In this document: positions 1 to 10,138 of the stretch, in pieces
How positions within the stretch are numbered: position 1 is the first letter of the stretch
Layout of the letters: every line of letters starts with the position of its first letter
Assembly: GCA_024509875.1 (NCBI GenBank)
Contig: JAMPIV010022920.1
Coordinates: forward strand, 186,001 to 250,000
Length of the DNA stretch: 64,000 nucleotides
Direction: 5' to 3'
Origin: Oreohelix idahoensis
Lineage: Eukaryota; Mollusca; Gastropoda; Stylommatophora; Oreohelicidae
Program-made: the position numbers and the translations under genes
Notes under the pieces: generated by a model
Database searches by the model: none
What the model was told of the DNA's origin: nothing
Seen by the model: the letters and a program-made list of their open reading frames with translations, nothing else

Positions 1-265
1 GTAGTGGCAATATATCTATTCATTGTGTATGTCATTATGGCCAGTTGAGGCCAAATGGTGTTGTGCATTAATAAAGGGATTCTAGCTGTGTAGCAGTTTT
101 ATTTCCTTGTGTCACAACCATTGTGCTTGTGGTCGTCCTCTAGTATACACAAGCCAGTGTTTCATATAGTAAATCCAACATGACAGTGGTAAAGCCCTTA
201 CGAGTGGGGGTAGCCAGCTAGCACTTTCCCCACCCGGTTAAAGAGGCTTCTGACAAATGTATTAG
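1..265. other. Unassigned flank, no gene seen
   Basis: AT-rich sequence with no open frame or repeat I can name. It lies upstream of the hAT-like element and is probably intron of the GTF2B gene, because the only exon found (9610) begins downstream on the plus strand. The last eight bases, tgtattag, form the left target duplication of the hAT-like element. Confidence 0.5.
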
Positions 266-1313
266 CAGGGTTGTGCAGTGGGCCAACAAAATGTTCCGGC
301 TCCGATAATTTGAGAACTCCGACTACAGATTTTTTAACTAGTGATATGGCATAAAATTATATTGAGTTAAATGTATAAGTATGTGTTACGTGTCGTTTTG
401 ATGTAAATGTTAATATTTAATAACAGGATGGTTCCTGTTGCCAAGATAACTTCTAGGGTAGTAAATCTCTTACGACACCGCAACCAGCCCCACACCACTC
501 AGAATGATTTGAGTCACAATGGCCGAAATGGACGATATACAATTTATTGAGGACAGCATGCAGCTCCACAAATCAATAGTTCAAGCCAACATGTAATGGC
601 AGATAATATGTATTATATGAAATACCGTAGGCAGTCAGTCCATGTCAGGAAGGCTGTCCTTTTCTCAATAAGCTTTATTCACATCACTCGACACTGAGCA
701 ATTACACTTCTAGACAATACCGATAACTAGATGACTAGATACATCTCACCAAAGATCTTGATGTAATAATGATAATAGAACTCCATTTTAAACACTTCAA
801 CATTCAGGAGCCCAAACACATTCCGTCCACTTGCCATGACACACACTCGAATCTCTGCCCTTCTGCCCCTCTAATCTCACGTGAGCCAGCCAAGCATATC
901 GGCTTAACGCGCTCACCCATCTTTTTCAGTGACCCGTATAAAATAAACAAAGAGCACTGCTGAGCTAAACCTATAATAGGCACAATTGTTATGAATTTTA
1001 ATCATAACAGTATGGTATATGTGTGAATAAATGAATACGTGGCTTTTGAAGACTACATTTTAAACTATTCATTCATTAATACAGTAATTCAAAATAACAA
1101 ATCATCCACACCTGCACACAAATGACTGCTTTGCCAAACACCGTTAGGCAAAATAGTTTCATTTGAACAATGATGGAAAACTTGAAAGTGTATTTTTATT
1201 TTATTTTTCATTTCTTGTGTGATGTTTCTACAGTTGCCAACAAATTTCAATTTGTGATAAAAACTTTATTTATGATCAGAAGCAACTGAAATTTTCCTAC
1301 ATTATGTAAAAAT

Positions 1314-1594
1314 CTCTTCATTTGTTCTTGTATATTACTAAGCAATTTTCCATTCTTATCTTTTATGAGGCCATTTGCTTGCTTATATTTCCCTGTTAGC
1401 TTGAAGAGATGGACAGAACATTTTGAGGAACTTCTCAATAGACCATCTCCAACTAATCCCCCAGACATTCAGCCAGCAGAAGAGGAGCTACAAATCAGCT
1501 GTGAACGACCAAGTAGAGAAGAAATAAAGAAAGCCATAAAGCTTCTGAAAGATGGAAAAGCAGCTGGTCCAGATTGCATTCCAGCAGAGGCCAT
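1314..1594 (+). mobile_element. LINE A fragment with inverted 5' segment
   Basis: Bases 1403-1594 encode, on the plus strand, the start of an RTE-like reverse transcriptase (KRWTEHFEELLNRP, then KAAGPDCIPAE). They match the LINE A copy at 38427-38620. Bases 1314-1402 carry the immediately preceding LINE A segment (KLTGKYKQ to QMKR) on the opposite strand. The inverted and direct parts abut with no internal sequence lost. The LINE resumes at 8255 after the Gypsy insertion. A possible target duplication atgtaaaa occurs at 1304-1311 and 9351-9358. Confidence 0.8.
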
Positions 1595-2733
1595 TGTCAC
1601 GTAGCGTTTAAAGGATAAGAGAATTATTTAGAGGAAATAATAGATCTGATGTGGAAGATTTGGCTCAAGGAATCCCTGCTGGGTTTCCCACTTCCGAAGG
1701 GTGACGAAGAGGGTAAATTCTCCTAACTCGACAGGTCTGGAAAAGATTGTAAGGAGATATTTGGTCTCTCGCTACCGTCGTCCCCTTCTCAGTTATCTAT
1801 TATTATTATTCTTTAATTTATATTATATTTTACGAGCCCCCCCTCCCTTATAAAGGAAGATAAACATAGACAATATTCAACATCTAATGGAAGGAACAAA
1901 GCGTGGGGTACAGTATATACACCCAATTGGTTTATTGCAATAAAATGAATAGATGGTGAATGATAGTATTGTCGATGGAATTAGTGTCTGCTGTATGTAT
2001 TATGTGTCTCACAATTCAAGTGTTTTTCATCATGGATGACTAAACTAGGCATTGATGTAGTGAGTTCCCTTTTTCGTGGACTTAGCTTTTCAGCCCCCGG
2101 CTGATAGTGAAGTGTGGTTAGTTCTCCGGTCTCCTGACGTTGCCCCAGGTAGGTCTTGAATGGTTCGGATTTGCCTTCTCTGTGCTCGACTCCGTATTCT
2201 GCGCTGAGATTGGACTGTCGTGCAAGGCTCCACCATAGACTACTCAAAGATGGACGCTAACCCGCAATTAGACACGTGGCTTCAGTGCTTTTAATGCGAG
2301 AATTCGCCGATCTGGCTTAGACCTAGCTTTCTTGAGGGTTCCTGGGCAAGTGACAAAATGCTGGCTTTGCCGCCTTTTAGCGGGTCATTTCCGCTTGGAC
2401 ACGTGATCCGTAGCGTGCATCATGTGACCTTAGCCTCGTTTTAGACGCTCCAATCAATAATGTTAAAAGTCACGTGATGTCTTCCTAAATGGCCTAAACT
2501 GGTTCTCCCAAGTTCAAGCAGTTCTAAATTAAAACGGATTTCTCGCTACCGAGGTCATTGGTCAACAATGACGTCGTATCTAAAAATAGCGAGGAGAAAA
2601 TACCGAACGCTAGGAGATTTTCCGCAAGTGACAATTCCCGGGACTTTGCGATCATGCATTGAGGATGAGAAAAAAAACGATGTCACGTAAATAATAATAA
2701 AAATGAAGAGAAGATTGGGCAAGTTGTCACACA
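1595..2733 (-). repeat. 3' LTR of the Gmr1-like Gypsy element
   Basis: Read on the minus strand, the LTR starts TGTGTGACA, directly after a purine tract (complement of 2734-2744, GAGGAGGGGCT), and ends ACGTGACA at 1595. These are the expected TG...CA ends. The first 736 bases on the plus strand match 7518-8254 with only two substitutions and one single-base indel, so the insertion is young. The part from 2331 to 2733 has no counterpart at the other end because the 5' LTR is truncated there. Confidence 0.85.
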
Positions 2734-2744
2734 AGCCCCTCCTC
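2734..2744 (-). other. Polypurine tract of the Gypsy element
   Basis: The complement reads GAGGAGGGGCT and abuts the TG start of the 3' LTR at 2733. This is where plus-strand DNA synthesis would be primed during reverse transcription. Confidence 0.7.
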
Positions 2745-2810
2745 AAGTTTGACGTTCCGTCCAACTCCTCTGGTCCTGTCTTCCTCTTCTTTTTCAGTTT
2801 CTCATATCTC

Positions 2811-4973
2811 CTAGGTTGCGTCCGGATGTCTGCTCAAAAAATCTGCCCCTACGTTGTTCTTCCCAGGTATGTATTCTATGTGAAATGAATATGGCTGCAA
2901 CAGTAGTGACCATCTCATAAGCCGGGCATTAAGGTTCTTCGCCGCTGCAAGAAATATCAACGGTTGGTGATCACACTGCACCGTGAACTTTTTCCCGTAT
3001 AAATATGGTTGAAACTTCTGCACAGCCCATATTAGCGACAGACATTCTCGTTCGATGGTAGAGTAGTTCTGTTCAGCAGGGTTCAATTTCCTACTAGCAT
3101 ATGCAATGGGGAATAGAGTTGCAGAAGGTCTATCACTAGGCTGCAGGAGAGTGGCTCCTATCCCTATATTGCTAGCATCTGTTCGCAGCGTAAAGTTCAG
3201 AGTTAAGTCAGGCAGTCGCAGAATTGGCCTAGCGGTGAGTTTCTCCTTCAGCAGCGTGTAGGCATTTTCGCACTCCGCTGTCCAGGTTACTTTGTCCGGG
3301 TTCCCATTCTTGGTTAATGCGGTCAGTGGCGCACTCAGGGTATTAAAATCTTTAATATATCTCTGGTAGAAGCCACATAGAGACACAAATGACCTTACAT
3401 CCTTTTTAGTCTGGGGTCGTGGGGCCCGCTGTAACTTCTCAATATTACGTGCATCTGGGAACATGCATCCATGCGAGATAGTGTGTCCCAGGAATTCTAG
3501 TTGCTCGCAGGCAATTTGACATTTTGTAGGGCGAGCGGTGAGTCCTGTTTCTCTAAGTCTTTCGAAGAGTAGGGAAACTGCGTCCAGGTGCTCCTCAAAG
3601 GTGTTCGTGGCAATAAGTATGTCGTCCATGAAATTACTTATCCCAGGGTGGTTCAGGGGTTCCAGTAGCTTCCTCATCATACGAGTAAAGACGCTTGGGG
3701 CGTTGCTTAGCCCAAATGGCAATACATTAAACTCGTAATGGCCTTCAGAAGTACTAAATGCTAACATATGTCGAATTTCCTCTTTTACCGGGATCTGGTA
3801 GTACCCTTTGCTAAGGTCTATCTTCGAAAAGTATCGTGCTCTACTCAGCTTGGTGAAAAGCTGATTCTGATCCGGTAAGGGCTCCGCTTGAAATTCCGTT
3901 ACAGCGTTGAGCCTTCGGTAGTCTATGCAGAGGCGATGTTCTCCTGTGGATTTTCTAAGCAACACCACACTCGCACTATAAGGCGACTCTGATTTTGAGA
4001 TATTATTTTCCTTAAGCAGGTACTCGATTTCCTCACCCAATGCCTTTGCTTTAGCATAAGGAACAGGATAGTTCTTAACTCGTACCGGGGCGAGGTCTGT
4101 TAGCTTCATATCAAATTCTATCAGGTTGGTCATGCCAGGTTTATCCGTGAGTGTACTAGTGTGTTTTCTCAACAACTGTTGAACCTGTGCCTGCTGATCC
4201 TCCGTTAAAGTTGAACTAATCTGAACATCTTGATGAGTTTCGCACTGACGAAGAGGGTATTCACAGGAGGTCAGGGGTTCTGCCTCAGTTTCCGTCGCAA
4301 TAGCCAGTGTCAGGAAATGTGCTGGTTCTGCACCTGGTCTTTCATAATATCGCTTCAGCAGGTTTATGTGGTAAATTTTCTGCTTCCCCTTTATGGCAAT
4401 CTTGTAATTGGTGCGCGACATTTTCTCAATGATTTTATATGGACCTCTCCACCCGATTTGCAATTTATTATTGCTACTGGGCAGGAGTAATAATACCTGT
4501 TCTCCTACTTCTAGCTCCCTATCCTTCGCAGTGCGGTTGTAGTAACGCGCATGTTTACGACGGGCACGGCGTACATTTTCCTTTGCCAGTTCCCATCCTG
4601 TTTTAAGGCGTTGGGTCAACTCATTCACGTATTGGGATGCAGAGGTGACCGTCTCATCAGCTTTATCATCTGTCCAAGTACGTAACAGTGCCTCTAAAGG
4701 TCCTTTTATAGGTCTACCAAACAGCAATGTGGCAGGAGGCATCCCAGTAGAATTGTGGGGTACTTCGCGGTAAGCAAATAGTGCTGCGGGTAAGTATTGA
4801 TCCCAGCTCTCTGGTTTTTCCTGCGCAAGTTTCCGAAGGATGGAAAATAAGGGTCCCGTTAAACCGCTCCACCTGGCCATTTGCCTGGGGGTGGTAGGGA
4901 GAGGTGTGGATATGTCGGGCCTGAAATATCCTAAACACTTCCTCGGTGAGTTTTCCTCGGAATTGGGAACCAT
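2811..4973 (-). pseudogene. pol: Gypsy pol, integrase C-terminus then RT and RNase H
   Basis: This 720-codon frame begins in the second half of integrase; about residues 35-210 cover the end of the catalytic core and the C-terminal region with a GPYKI motif. Reverse transcriptase follows: LCIDYRRLNAV near residue 348, LPFGLSNAPS near 418 and the catalytic FMDD near 448. RNase H shows TDAS near 598, the E of TIERE near 640 and CDHQPL near 667. The frame ends in DFLSRHPDAT, a typical Gypsy RNase H end. RT lies downstream of integrase, unlike ordinary Gypsy elements. The upstream integrase half is in another frame, so the first roughly 30 residues are probably out of register. RT and RNase H carry no internal stop and look recently functional. 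Confidence 0.92.
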
Positions 4974-5451
4974 TATCTGTCAGGATCTGTGACGGAAACC
5001 CTAGCCGAGTAAATATGGTGAGCAGAGCCTCAGCAACATGCTTAGAATCACAGGCGGGCATAGCGATAGCCTCTGCCCACATGGAGCAACAATCCACTAA
5101 CGTGAGTATATAACTGTTTCTCTTTTTGCTACGAGTAAGTGGACCCACAATATCCACCGCTACTCGTTCGAAGGGTGTGCCCAAGATTGGCATTTCTCCC
5201 AGAGTGGCTGGGGCCGTCCAGTGTTTCGGCGCTGTCCTCTGGCACTGCGGGCATGATTTCACATATCTCTGGATATCGGCGTTGATACCTGGCCAATAAT
5301 AATGACATGAAATACGCTGAATCGTGGCACTTATGCCCATGTGGCCACTAAACGGAAGGGCATGGCCCATTTCTAGGACCTGGGCTCGGTATGCTGATGG
5401 AACCACAAGTTGCCCATGTTCCTGTCCTCCATTTCCTGCTTTCCGATGCAA
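4714..5451 (-). pseudogene. pol: Gypsy integrase, zinc-binding and catalytic core
   Basis: The HHCC zinc finger is visible (H near residues 30 and 37, CPQC near 67-70), followed by the DDE core: D near 100 in VDIVGPL, D near 159 in LTDNGSQF and E near 195 in NGQVERFN. The integrase inserts reverse-transcribed element DNA into the host chromosome. After residue ~200 the frame runs into unrelated residues, while the correct continuation is in the frame of the 2811-4973 ORF; a one-base change near 4846-4862 explains this. The same frame is open upstream of the first methionine to near 5550. It follows the protease in a different frame, across a run of seven T (5552-5558 on the plus strand). Confidence 0.9.
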
Positions 5452-5539
5452 CAGTCCATTTTTCTTGTAGAAGTCTCCCTTTTGGAGAGGAGTGTGCGCT
5501 CTCGGTAGTTTTTTGTAGCAGGGTGCTAGAGATTGATCC

Positions 5540-6316
5540 TCAGTTTGTGCCTTTTTTTAATTCCTCAGGAAGGATGTTGGGTGGGGATTCCAACTCCGTA
5601 TTCCGTTTGGCCTGTCCTCTAGTGGTGACAGCCGCCACAACCAGAGGGTGAATGGGTTCTCCCAAGAACACATACCTACACCCTAAGATCAAGGGATAAA
5701 TAGGGTCGTCCAAGATCGCTGCACTGATTTCCCCAGTCACATATTTTGATTTGACCTTAATCTTGGCTATGGCCAAACGCATAGGTGCTGCACTTTTAGT
5801 AGGTCCTTGTATTTCTATAGTGTCTTCTGTCATCTGGTCAGGCTTGACTAGGGATGCACAGACAACTGCGTCGAATGCAAGGCCTGTATCATAAAGGCAG
5901 GTCACCTCTTGGTCATTTACGAGGACTGTCTCAACGACCGGGGGATGTCGGGGTTTGTCCAGAGGTTCTTCCGGTCCATTTTCCCTTGCGGCACTTTTAC
6001 GTAAGCAGGCAGCATGATGAGGTGGGTTTTTCCGGTTGCACTCCTGCGTATTGTGGGTGATGGTTCTACAGTGCTTACACCATTTTTCCCCTTGCCTCTG
6101 CTGCTGGAAATTAGATCTCTGAGTAGTCTTGTAGTCTGGCTTGTCATGCTTTTTGAAGTTAGTATACGGTGGTTTCACTTGGGGGTCCATGTGTGACTGA
6201 GCTGTCTGTCTAGGTACGTAATCTGGTTGTTTCCGTCTGGGTGGTGGATTCTCTGATAGTGCTGCCTGATATCGTTCCGCTAACTGGACTATGGATTCTA
6301 AAGTGCTGGCCCCCAT
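5540..6316 (-). pseudogene. Gypsy nucleocapsid zinc knuckle and aspartic protease
   Basis: A CCHC knuckle is clear (CKHCRTITHNTQEC, spacing CX2CX4HX4C, residues about 80-93); such knuckles bind the genomic RNA. It is followed by a retropepsin-like segment with the active-site triad LYDTG near residue 142 and a downstream PLILG segment, the usual protease flap/core pattern. The frame ends at a stop after LPEELKKGTN, right at an A7 run on the coding strand. The frame one base further on continues without a stop into integrase. Its 5' part overlaps the end of the Gag frame, which is shifted by a base at a run of five G. Confidence 0.85.
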
Positions 6317-7157
6317 TCTCTGTCAGGAATCTTCTCATGTCGGAAGTCATGGTGTCCTTCAGTTGTTCGATCATGACCATTTCCTTCAGGCCTTCCCAAT
6401 CATGAGTAAAATTCCCTAGGGCACCCCACTTCTCCACGTAGGAATCCAGTCTCGCAGCAAACTGAGCAAAGTTCTCTCCGACTTCCCTCCTAGAGTTACG
6501 GAACCTCTTCCTATAGGCGTCAGCATGTAGCTCATAACGAACCAATAGTGCCTTTTTCAGAGAGTCGTAGTCATCCTGTAAACCTGGAGGAAGCTTGCTA
6601 TACACGTCATAAGCAGTTCCTCTAAGCCCTTGCGACAGTTTCAGGTTCCACTTGCTCTTCTCCAAACCAAACGTGGTGGCAAACTTCTCAAATTTGTCCA
6701 AATACCTATCGATCGAGTCGGCTTGTTCCGAGAAAGCTTCAAACGGAAACGTCAAGGGTCCCAAGTTTGACATGAGTGAGGATGGCAAAGGTCCTGTGCC
6801 CCCTGCGTGCAAGGAGGGCATATCATCTGACCGTGGCGATAGGTTGCCTGAGGAGGTAGATGCTGTCGCACCGGCTACCGGTTCAACTCTTTGAGCTTGT
6901 CCCTGCATCTCTAACTGCTTCATCTTCAATGCATGCTCGCGTTCATCTCTCTCGCTTCTTTCTCTAGCGTCTACAGCTTTTATCCTCTCATCTATTTCTG
7001 CTAACTTTATTCGCTCTTCTCTTTCAGCTTTCGCTGTTTCTCGAGCGTAATACTTATCAGTCTCAACACTGACATAATTTGCAAGGTCCACCCCACTATA
7101 ACCTAGATCTCGACCGGCCTCCCCTAGTGCTGCCTTAAGCTTAACTATTTCAGCCAT
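6210..7157 (-). pseudogene. gag: Gypsy Gag with coiled coil and SCAN-like capsid
   Basis: The frame starts MAEIVKLKAALG at 7157, the first ATG after the leader. Residues about 30-90 are strongly charged and Glu/Arg/Lys rich, predicting a coiled coil. Residues about 140-275 form the capsid region (YLDKFEKFATTFGL, KLSQGLRGTAYDVY, KEMVMIEQLKDTM), which resembles the SCAN domain. SCAN domains are known to derive from Gmr1-like capsids, which fits the pol gene order. The frame leaves the true sequence near 6312 at a G5 run, after LTENGG; the nucleocapsid continues in the 5540-6316 frame. Gag would form the cytoplasmic particle where reverse transcription happens. Confidence 0.88.
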
Positions 7158-7517
7158 CTTTTGCAGTTAAAGTCCACACTGAGTAAGCTAGTGCTACCTT
7201 CCAATAGTATTTCTAACAACAAGTAAATACTAATTATTTATCAGACTGCTGTAGAATGAAATTACTACAGTTATGGAGACTTAAGGTCTGTAATTCAATG
7301 AAATACAAAATCAAGAACTAACTTAATTAAACACAACATATATAAAGGGATTCACCAATCAATGCCTGAATTTCTAGAAAAAATGTTTTCTGTCTTTCTA
7401 GAGCTCACTGTGTGAAAATACATGTGTTAAAATGGTATACTGTAATGACTGAATGGATGATACTATCCCAGAGGTATGATAAAATACATAAGTTCAAATC
7501 CCGGACTGAGACACCAG
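7158..7517 (-). other. Gypsy 5' leader and primer-binding region
   Basis: Untranslated leader between the 5' LTR and Gag. On the minus strand the LTR end is followed after one base by TGGTGTCTCAGTCCGGG (7500-7516), starting with the TGG expected to pair with a tRNA CCA end. The plus strand here reads like a tRNA 3' end, with a TTCAAATCC T-loop-like motif and a terminal ACACCA. The spacing is one base off a canonical tRNA, so the primer tRNA is not assigned. Confidence 0.6.
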
Positions 7518-8254
7518 TGTCACGTAGCGTTTAAAGGATAAGAGAATTATTTAGAGGAAATAATAGATCTGATGTGGAAGATTTGGCTCAAGGAATCCCT
7601 GCTGGGTTTTCCCACTTCCGAAGGGTGACGAAGAGGGTAAATTCTCCTAACTCGACAGGTCTGGAAAAGATTGTAAGGAGATATTTGGTCTCTCGCTACC
7701 GTCGTCCCCTTCTCAGTTATCTATTATTATTATTCTTTAATTTATATTATATTTTACGAGCCCCCCCTCCCTTATAAAGGAAGATAAACATAGACAATAT
7801 TCAACATCTAATGGAAGGAACAAAGCGTGGGGTACAGTATATACACCCAATTGGTTTATTGCAATAAAATGAATAGATGGTGAATGATAGTATTGTCGAT
7901 GGAATTAGTGTCTGCTGTATGTATTATGTGTCTCACAATTCAAGTGTTTTTCATCATGGATGACTAAACTAGGCATTGATGTAGTGAGTTCCCTTTTTCG
8001 TGGACTTAGCTTTTCAGCCCCCGGCTGATAGTGAAGTGAGGTTAGTTCTCCGGTCTCCTGACGTTGCCCCAGGTAGGTCTTGAATGGTTCGGATTTGCCT
8101 TCTCTGTGCTCGACTCCGTATTCTGCGCTGAGATTGGACTGTCGTGCAAGGCTCCACCATAGACTACTCAAAGATGGACGCTAACCCGCAATTTGACACG
8201 TGGCTTCAGTGCTTTTAATGCGAGAATTCGCCGATCTGGCTTAGACCTAGCTTT
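7518..8254 (-). repeat. Truncated 5' LTR of the Gypsy element
   Basis: 737 bp nearly identical to 1595-2330. It stops abruptly after gacctagcttt, and LINE A resumes at 8255. The missing outer 403 bp is the upstream (U3) part, so this copy has probably lost its own promoter. Confidence 0.88.
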
Positions 8255-9350
8255 AATGGAATTCACCTCTATACATTGGATTCGTGGACTATGAAAAGGC
8301 ATTTGACAGTGTAGACAGAATCGCTTTGGAAATTGATGAGGCATTATGGAGTTCCCATGAAGATCATTAACTTAATAAAGAAGACCTATGAAGACGTGAC
8401 ATGCAGAGTTCTTCATGAAGAACAACTTACAGAACCGTTTAGGATTAGAACGGGAGTGAGACAGGGATGCCTCTTGTCTCCGTTTCTTTTCTAACTAGCA
8501 ATAGATTGGGTTATGAAAACATCATCACACAATAGAAATGGAATCCAGTGGAATCTGACTAAGCAGTTGGATGATCTGGATTTTGCAGATGATTTGGCTC
8601 TTCTGTCCCATAACCATAATCAGATGCAAGAGAAAATGAAAATTCTCGATGAGGGGCCACAACAAGTGGGCCTGAAAAGACAAAGATTATGAGAATAAAT
8701 GAAAGAAATGATAACAAGGTTGAACTTGAAGAAACACCACTAAAAGATGTAAAATCGTACACATATCTTGGAAGTAATATAGACAAAGTTGGAGGGACAG
8801 ACAGTGATATCAAAATAAGAATACAAAAAGCAAGAGGAGCTTTCATTGCATTGGGAAATATATGGAGATCAAGAGAAATCAAGTCCAACACGAAAATAAG
8901 AATCTTCAACTCAAATGTGAAGTCAGTCCTATTGTATGGCTCTGAGACATGGAGAGCAACAAAAACAACAACCAAAAAGCTAGAGACTTTTATAAACGGG
9001 TGCTTGCTTAGAATAGAAGGACTGAAATGGTATGACAAAGTCACAAATGTGGAATTGATGACAAGAACCAGACAAGTGCCAGTGGAACAAGAGTTGAGAA
9101 GAAGACGCTGGCGATGGATAGGACACACATTGAGGAAACCTGTTGATAGCATAATCGGCAGTCCTTGTTCTGGAATCCACAGGGGAAGAGAGGCAGAGGT
9201 AGACCAAAAAACACATGGAGAAGAGAACTGGAAACAGAGGTGAAAATGATGAGGAAAACATGGAAAGAACTTGAGCGGATGGCACAGGACAGGAAGACTT
9301 TGCAAGTGTTTGTTGAAGGCCTATGCTCCTTGGGGAGCTAAAGGGTATTG
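8255..9350 (+). mobile_element. LINE A 3' half, RT palm to 3' end
   Basis: Continuation of the LINE broken by the Gypsy. It resumes at the equivalent of 38938 in the LINE A copy at 37636-40032. The coding remnants include the second RT part with a DFADDLALLS box near 8580 and the C-terminal region at 8689-9243 (YLGSNIDKVGG, SVLLYGSETWRATK, RRRRWRWIGHTLR). Several stops and shifts break the frame. It ends near AGGGTATTG at 9350. A long minus-strand frame over this stretch is only an antisense shadow. Confidence 0.85.
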
Positions 9351-9569
9351 ATGTAAAAGTTGATGTATTTTAACACAAAAGTGGTTTTAGGAGTTCTACT
9401 ACTTTAAAATGTTATTTCAAATTTTTTAAGCCCCCCGCCCCACGCATGGATCAAACGTGGACCTGCCTCGACTTAAGTCTCATAAAATTCAGAGTTGTGA
9501 CATTTTTTTACTGACTCCCATTCCCCTAAAAAAATGACAAGACTCCATGACTCCGATTCCATAGCCCTG
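9351..9569. other. Right remnant of the hAT-like element
   Basis: Non-coding sequence between the LINE A 3' end and the hAT-like terminus. It contains C-rich and T-rich stretches, then ACTCC-type motifs that precede the CATAGCCCTG end. Confidence 0.5.
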
Positions 9570-9609
9570 TGTATTAAGTCAGTTTAAAAAAACATATTAC
9601 CTTTCCCAG

Positions 9610-9686
9610 GCGGAGCCCCATATCTGTTGCAGCTGCTGCTATCTACATGGCAGCACAAGCATCTGATGATAAGATAACAGTCAAAG
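9610..9686 (+). CDS. GTF2B: Exon of transcription factor TFIIB (second cyclin repeat)
   Basis: A 77-bp exon lies between a pyrimidine-rich acceptor (ctttcccag, ending 9609) and a consensus donor (gtaagt from 9687). It starts with the third base of a codon, reads 25 codons without a stop, and ends with the first base of the next codon. The peptide contains RSPISVAAAAIYMAAQAS, a close match to the highly conserved helix of the second cyclin repeat of TFIIB, the factor that bridges TBP-bound promoter DNA and RNA polymerase II in the nucleus. The related Brf factors differ in this segment. Neither the preceding nor the following exon was found, so the flanking introns are long. Transposons press closely on it: the hAT-like element ends 41 bases upstream and LINE A begins about 50 bases downstream. 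Confidence 0.85.
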
Positions 9687-9992
9687 GTAAGTGTCATCTT
9701 TATATGAGGATATGATCTTTGTATGTGAACACTTCATTACTCTTCATACGGCTCAAGGAGCTTGGGCCTTCAACAAACACATGCAAGTCTTCCTGTTACA
9801 TGCCATCAGCTCAAAATATGTCCTTGTCTTCTGCATACTTTTCATTTCTGCCTTCAGCTCTCGCCTCCTTGTGTTTTTTTAGGCAGCCTCTCCTACCCTG
9901 GGGATTTCAGAACAGATGATTGTTCAACGTGTGTCTTATCCATCTCCAGCATCTTCTTTTCATCTCTTGTTCCACTGGCTCTTGTCTGGTTC

Positions 9993-10138
9993 TTGTCATC
10001 AGTTCCACATTGGTGATCTTGTCATCAGCTCCACATTGGTGATCTTGTCATCAGTTCTGCATTAGTGATCTTGTCATCAGTTCTGCATTGGGGATCTTGT
10101 CATCAGTTTCACATTGGTGATCTTGTCATCAGCTCCTC
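9993..10138. repeat. 26-bp minisatellite derived from LINE A coding sequence
   Basis: About five to six copies of gatcttgtcatcagttccac plus six more bases. The unit is the reverse complement of the LINE A segment encoding DKITNVELM, so the array grew by tandem duplication inside a LINE copy. Confidence 0.85.

Larger units (their letters stand above)
1595..8254 (-). mobile_element. Gmr1-like Ty3/Gypsy LTR retrotransposon
   Basis: The order on the minus strand is truncated 5' LTR, primer-binding region, Gag, zinc knuckle with protease, integrase, reverse transcriptase, RNase H, polypurine tract, 3' LTR. Integrase upstream of RT with Gypsy-type RT sequence is the hallmark of the Gmr1 clade (established knowledge: Gadus morhua element and relatives). 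The element lies inside LINE A. Three frame changes interrupt Gag-Pol, near 6312, 5555 and 4855, so this copy is not an uninterrupted coding unit as sequenced. The outer ~403 bp of the 5' LTR and ~317 bp of adjoining LINE are missing, as if lost in one deletion. Confidence 0.9.
266..9569. mobile_element. hAT-like non-autonomous element hosting a nested LINE and Gypsy
   Basis: The left end reads CAGGGTTGTGCAGTGG and the right end, read on the minus strand, CAGGGCTATGGAATCGG. Both are hAT-style CAGGG termini followed by CTCCGA-type motifs. They are flanked by tgtattag (258-265) and tgtattaa (9570-9577), an 8-bp target duplication with one mismatch, the hAT target length. Without the nested LINE A and Gypsy, the element would be only about 1.26 kb (266-1303 plus 9351-9569), with no transposase frame. 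The terminal repeats are imperfect, so the element is old; pairing the two ends is inference that rests mainly on the target duplication. Confidence 0.6.

Noticed and set aside
7490..7517. Possible tRNA gene 3' end
   Set aside because: Only the 3' portion is present, one base off tRNA spacing and abutting the LTR; a primer-binding site explains it.
8559..9305. Long minus-strand frame (248 codons) over LINE A
   Set aside because: Hydrophobic antisense shadow of the LINE A C-terminal coding region; the same shadow appears at the other LINE A copies (e.g. 39244-39801).
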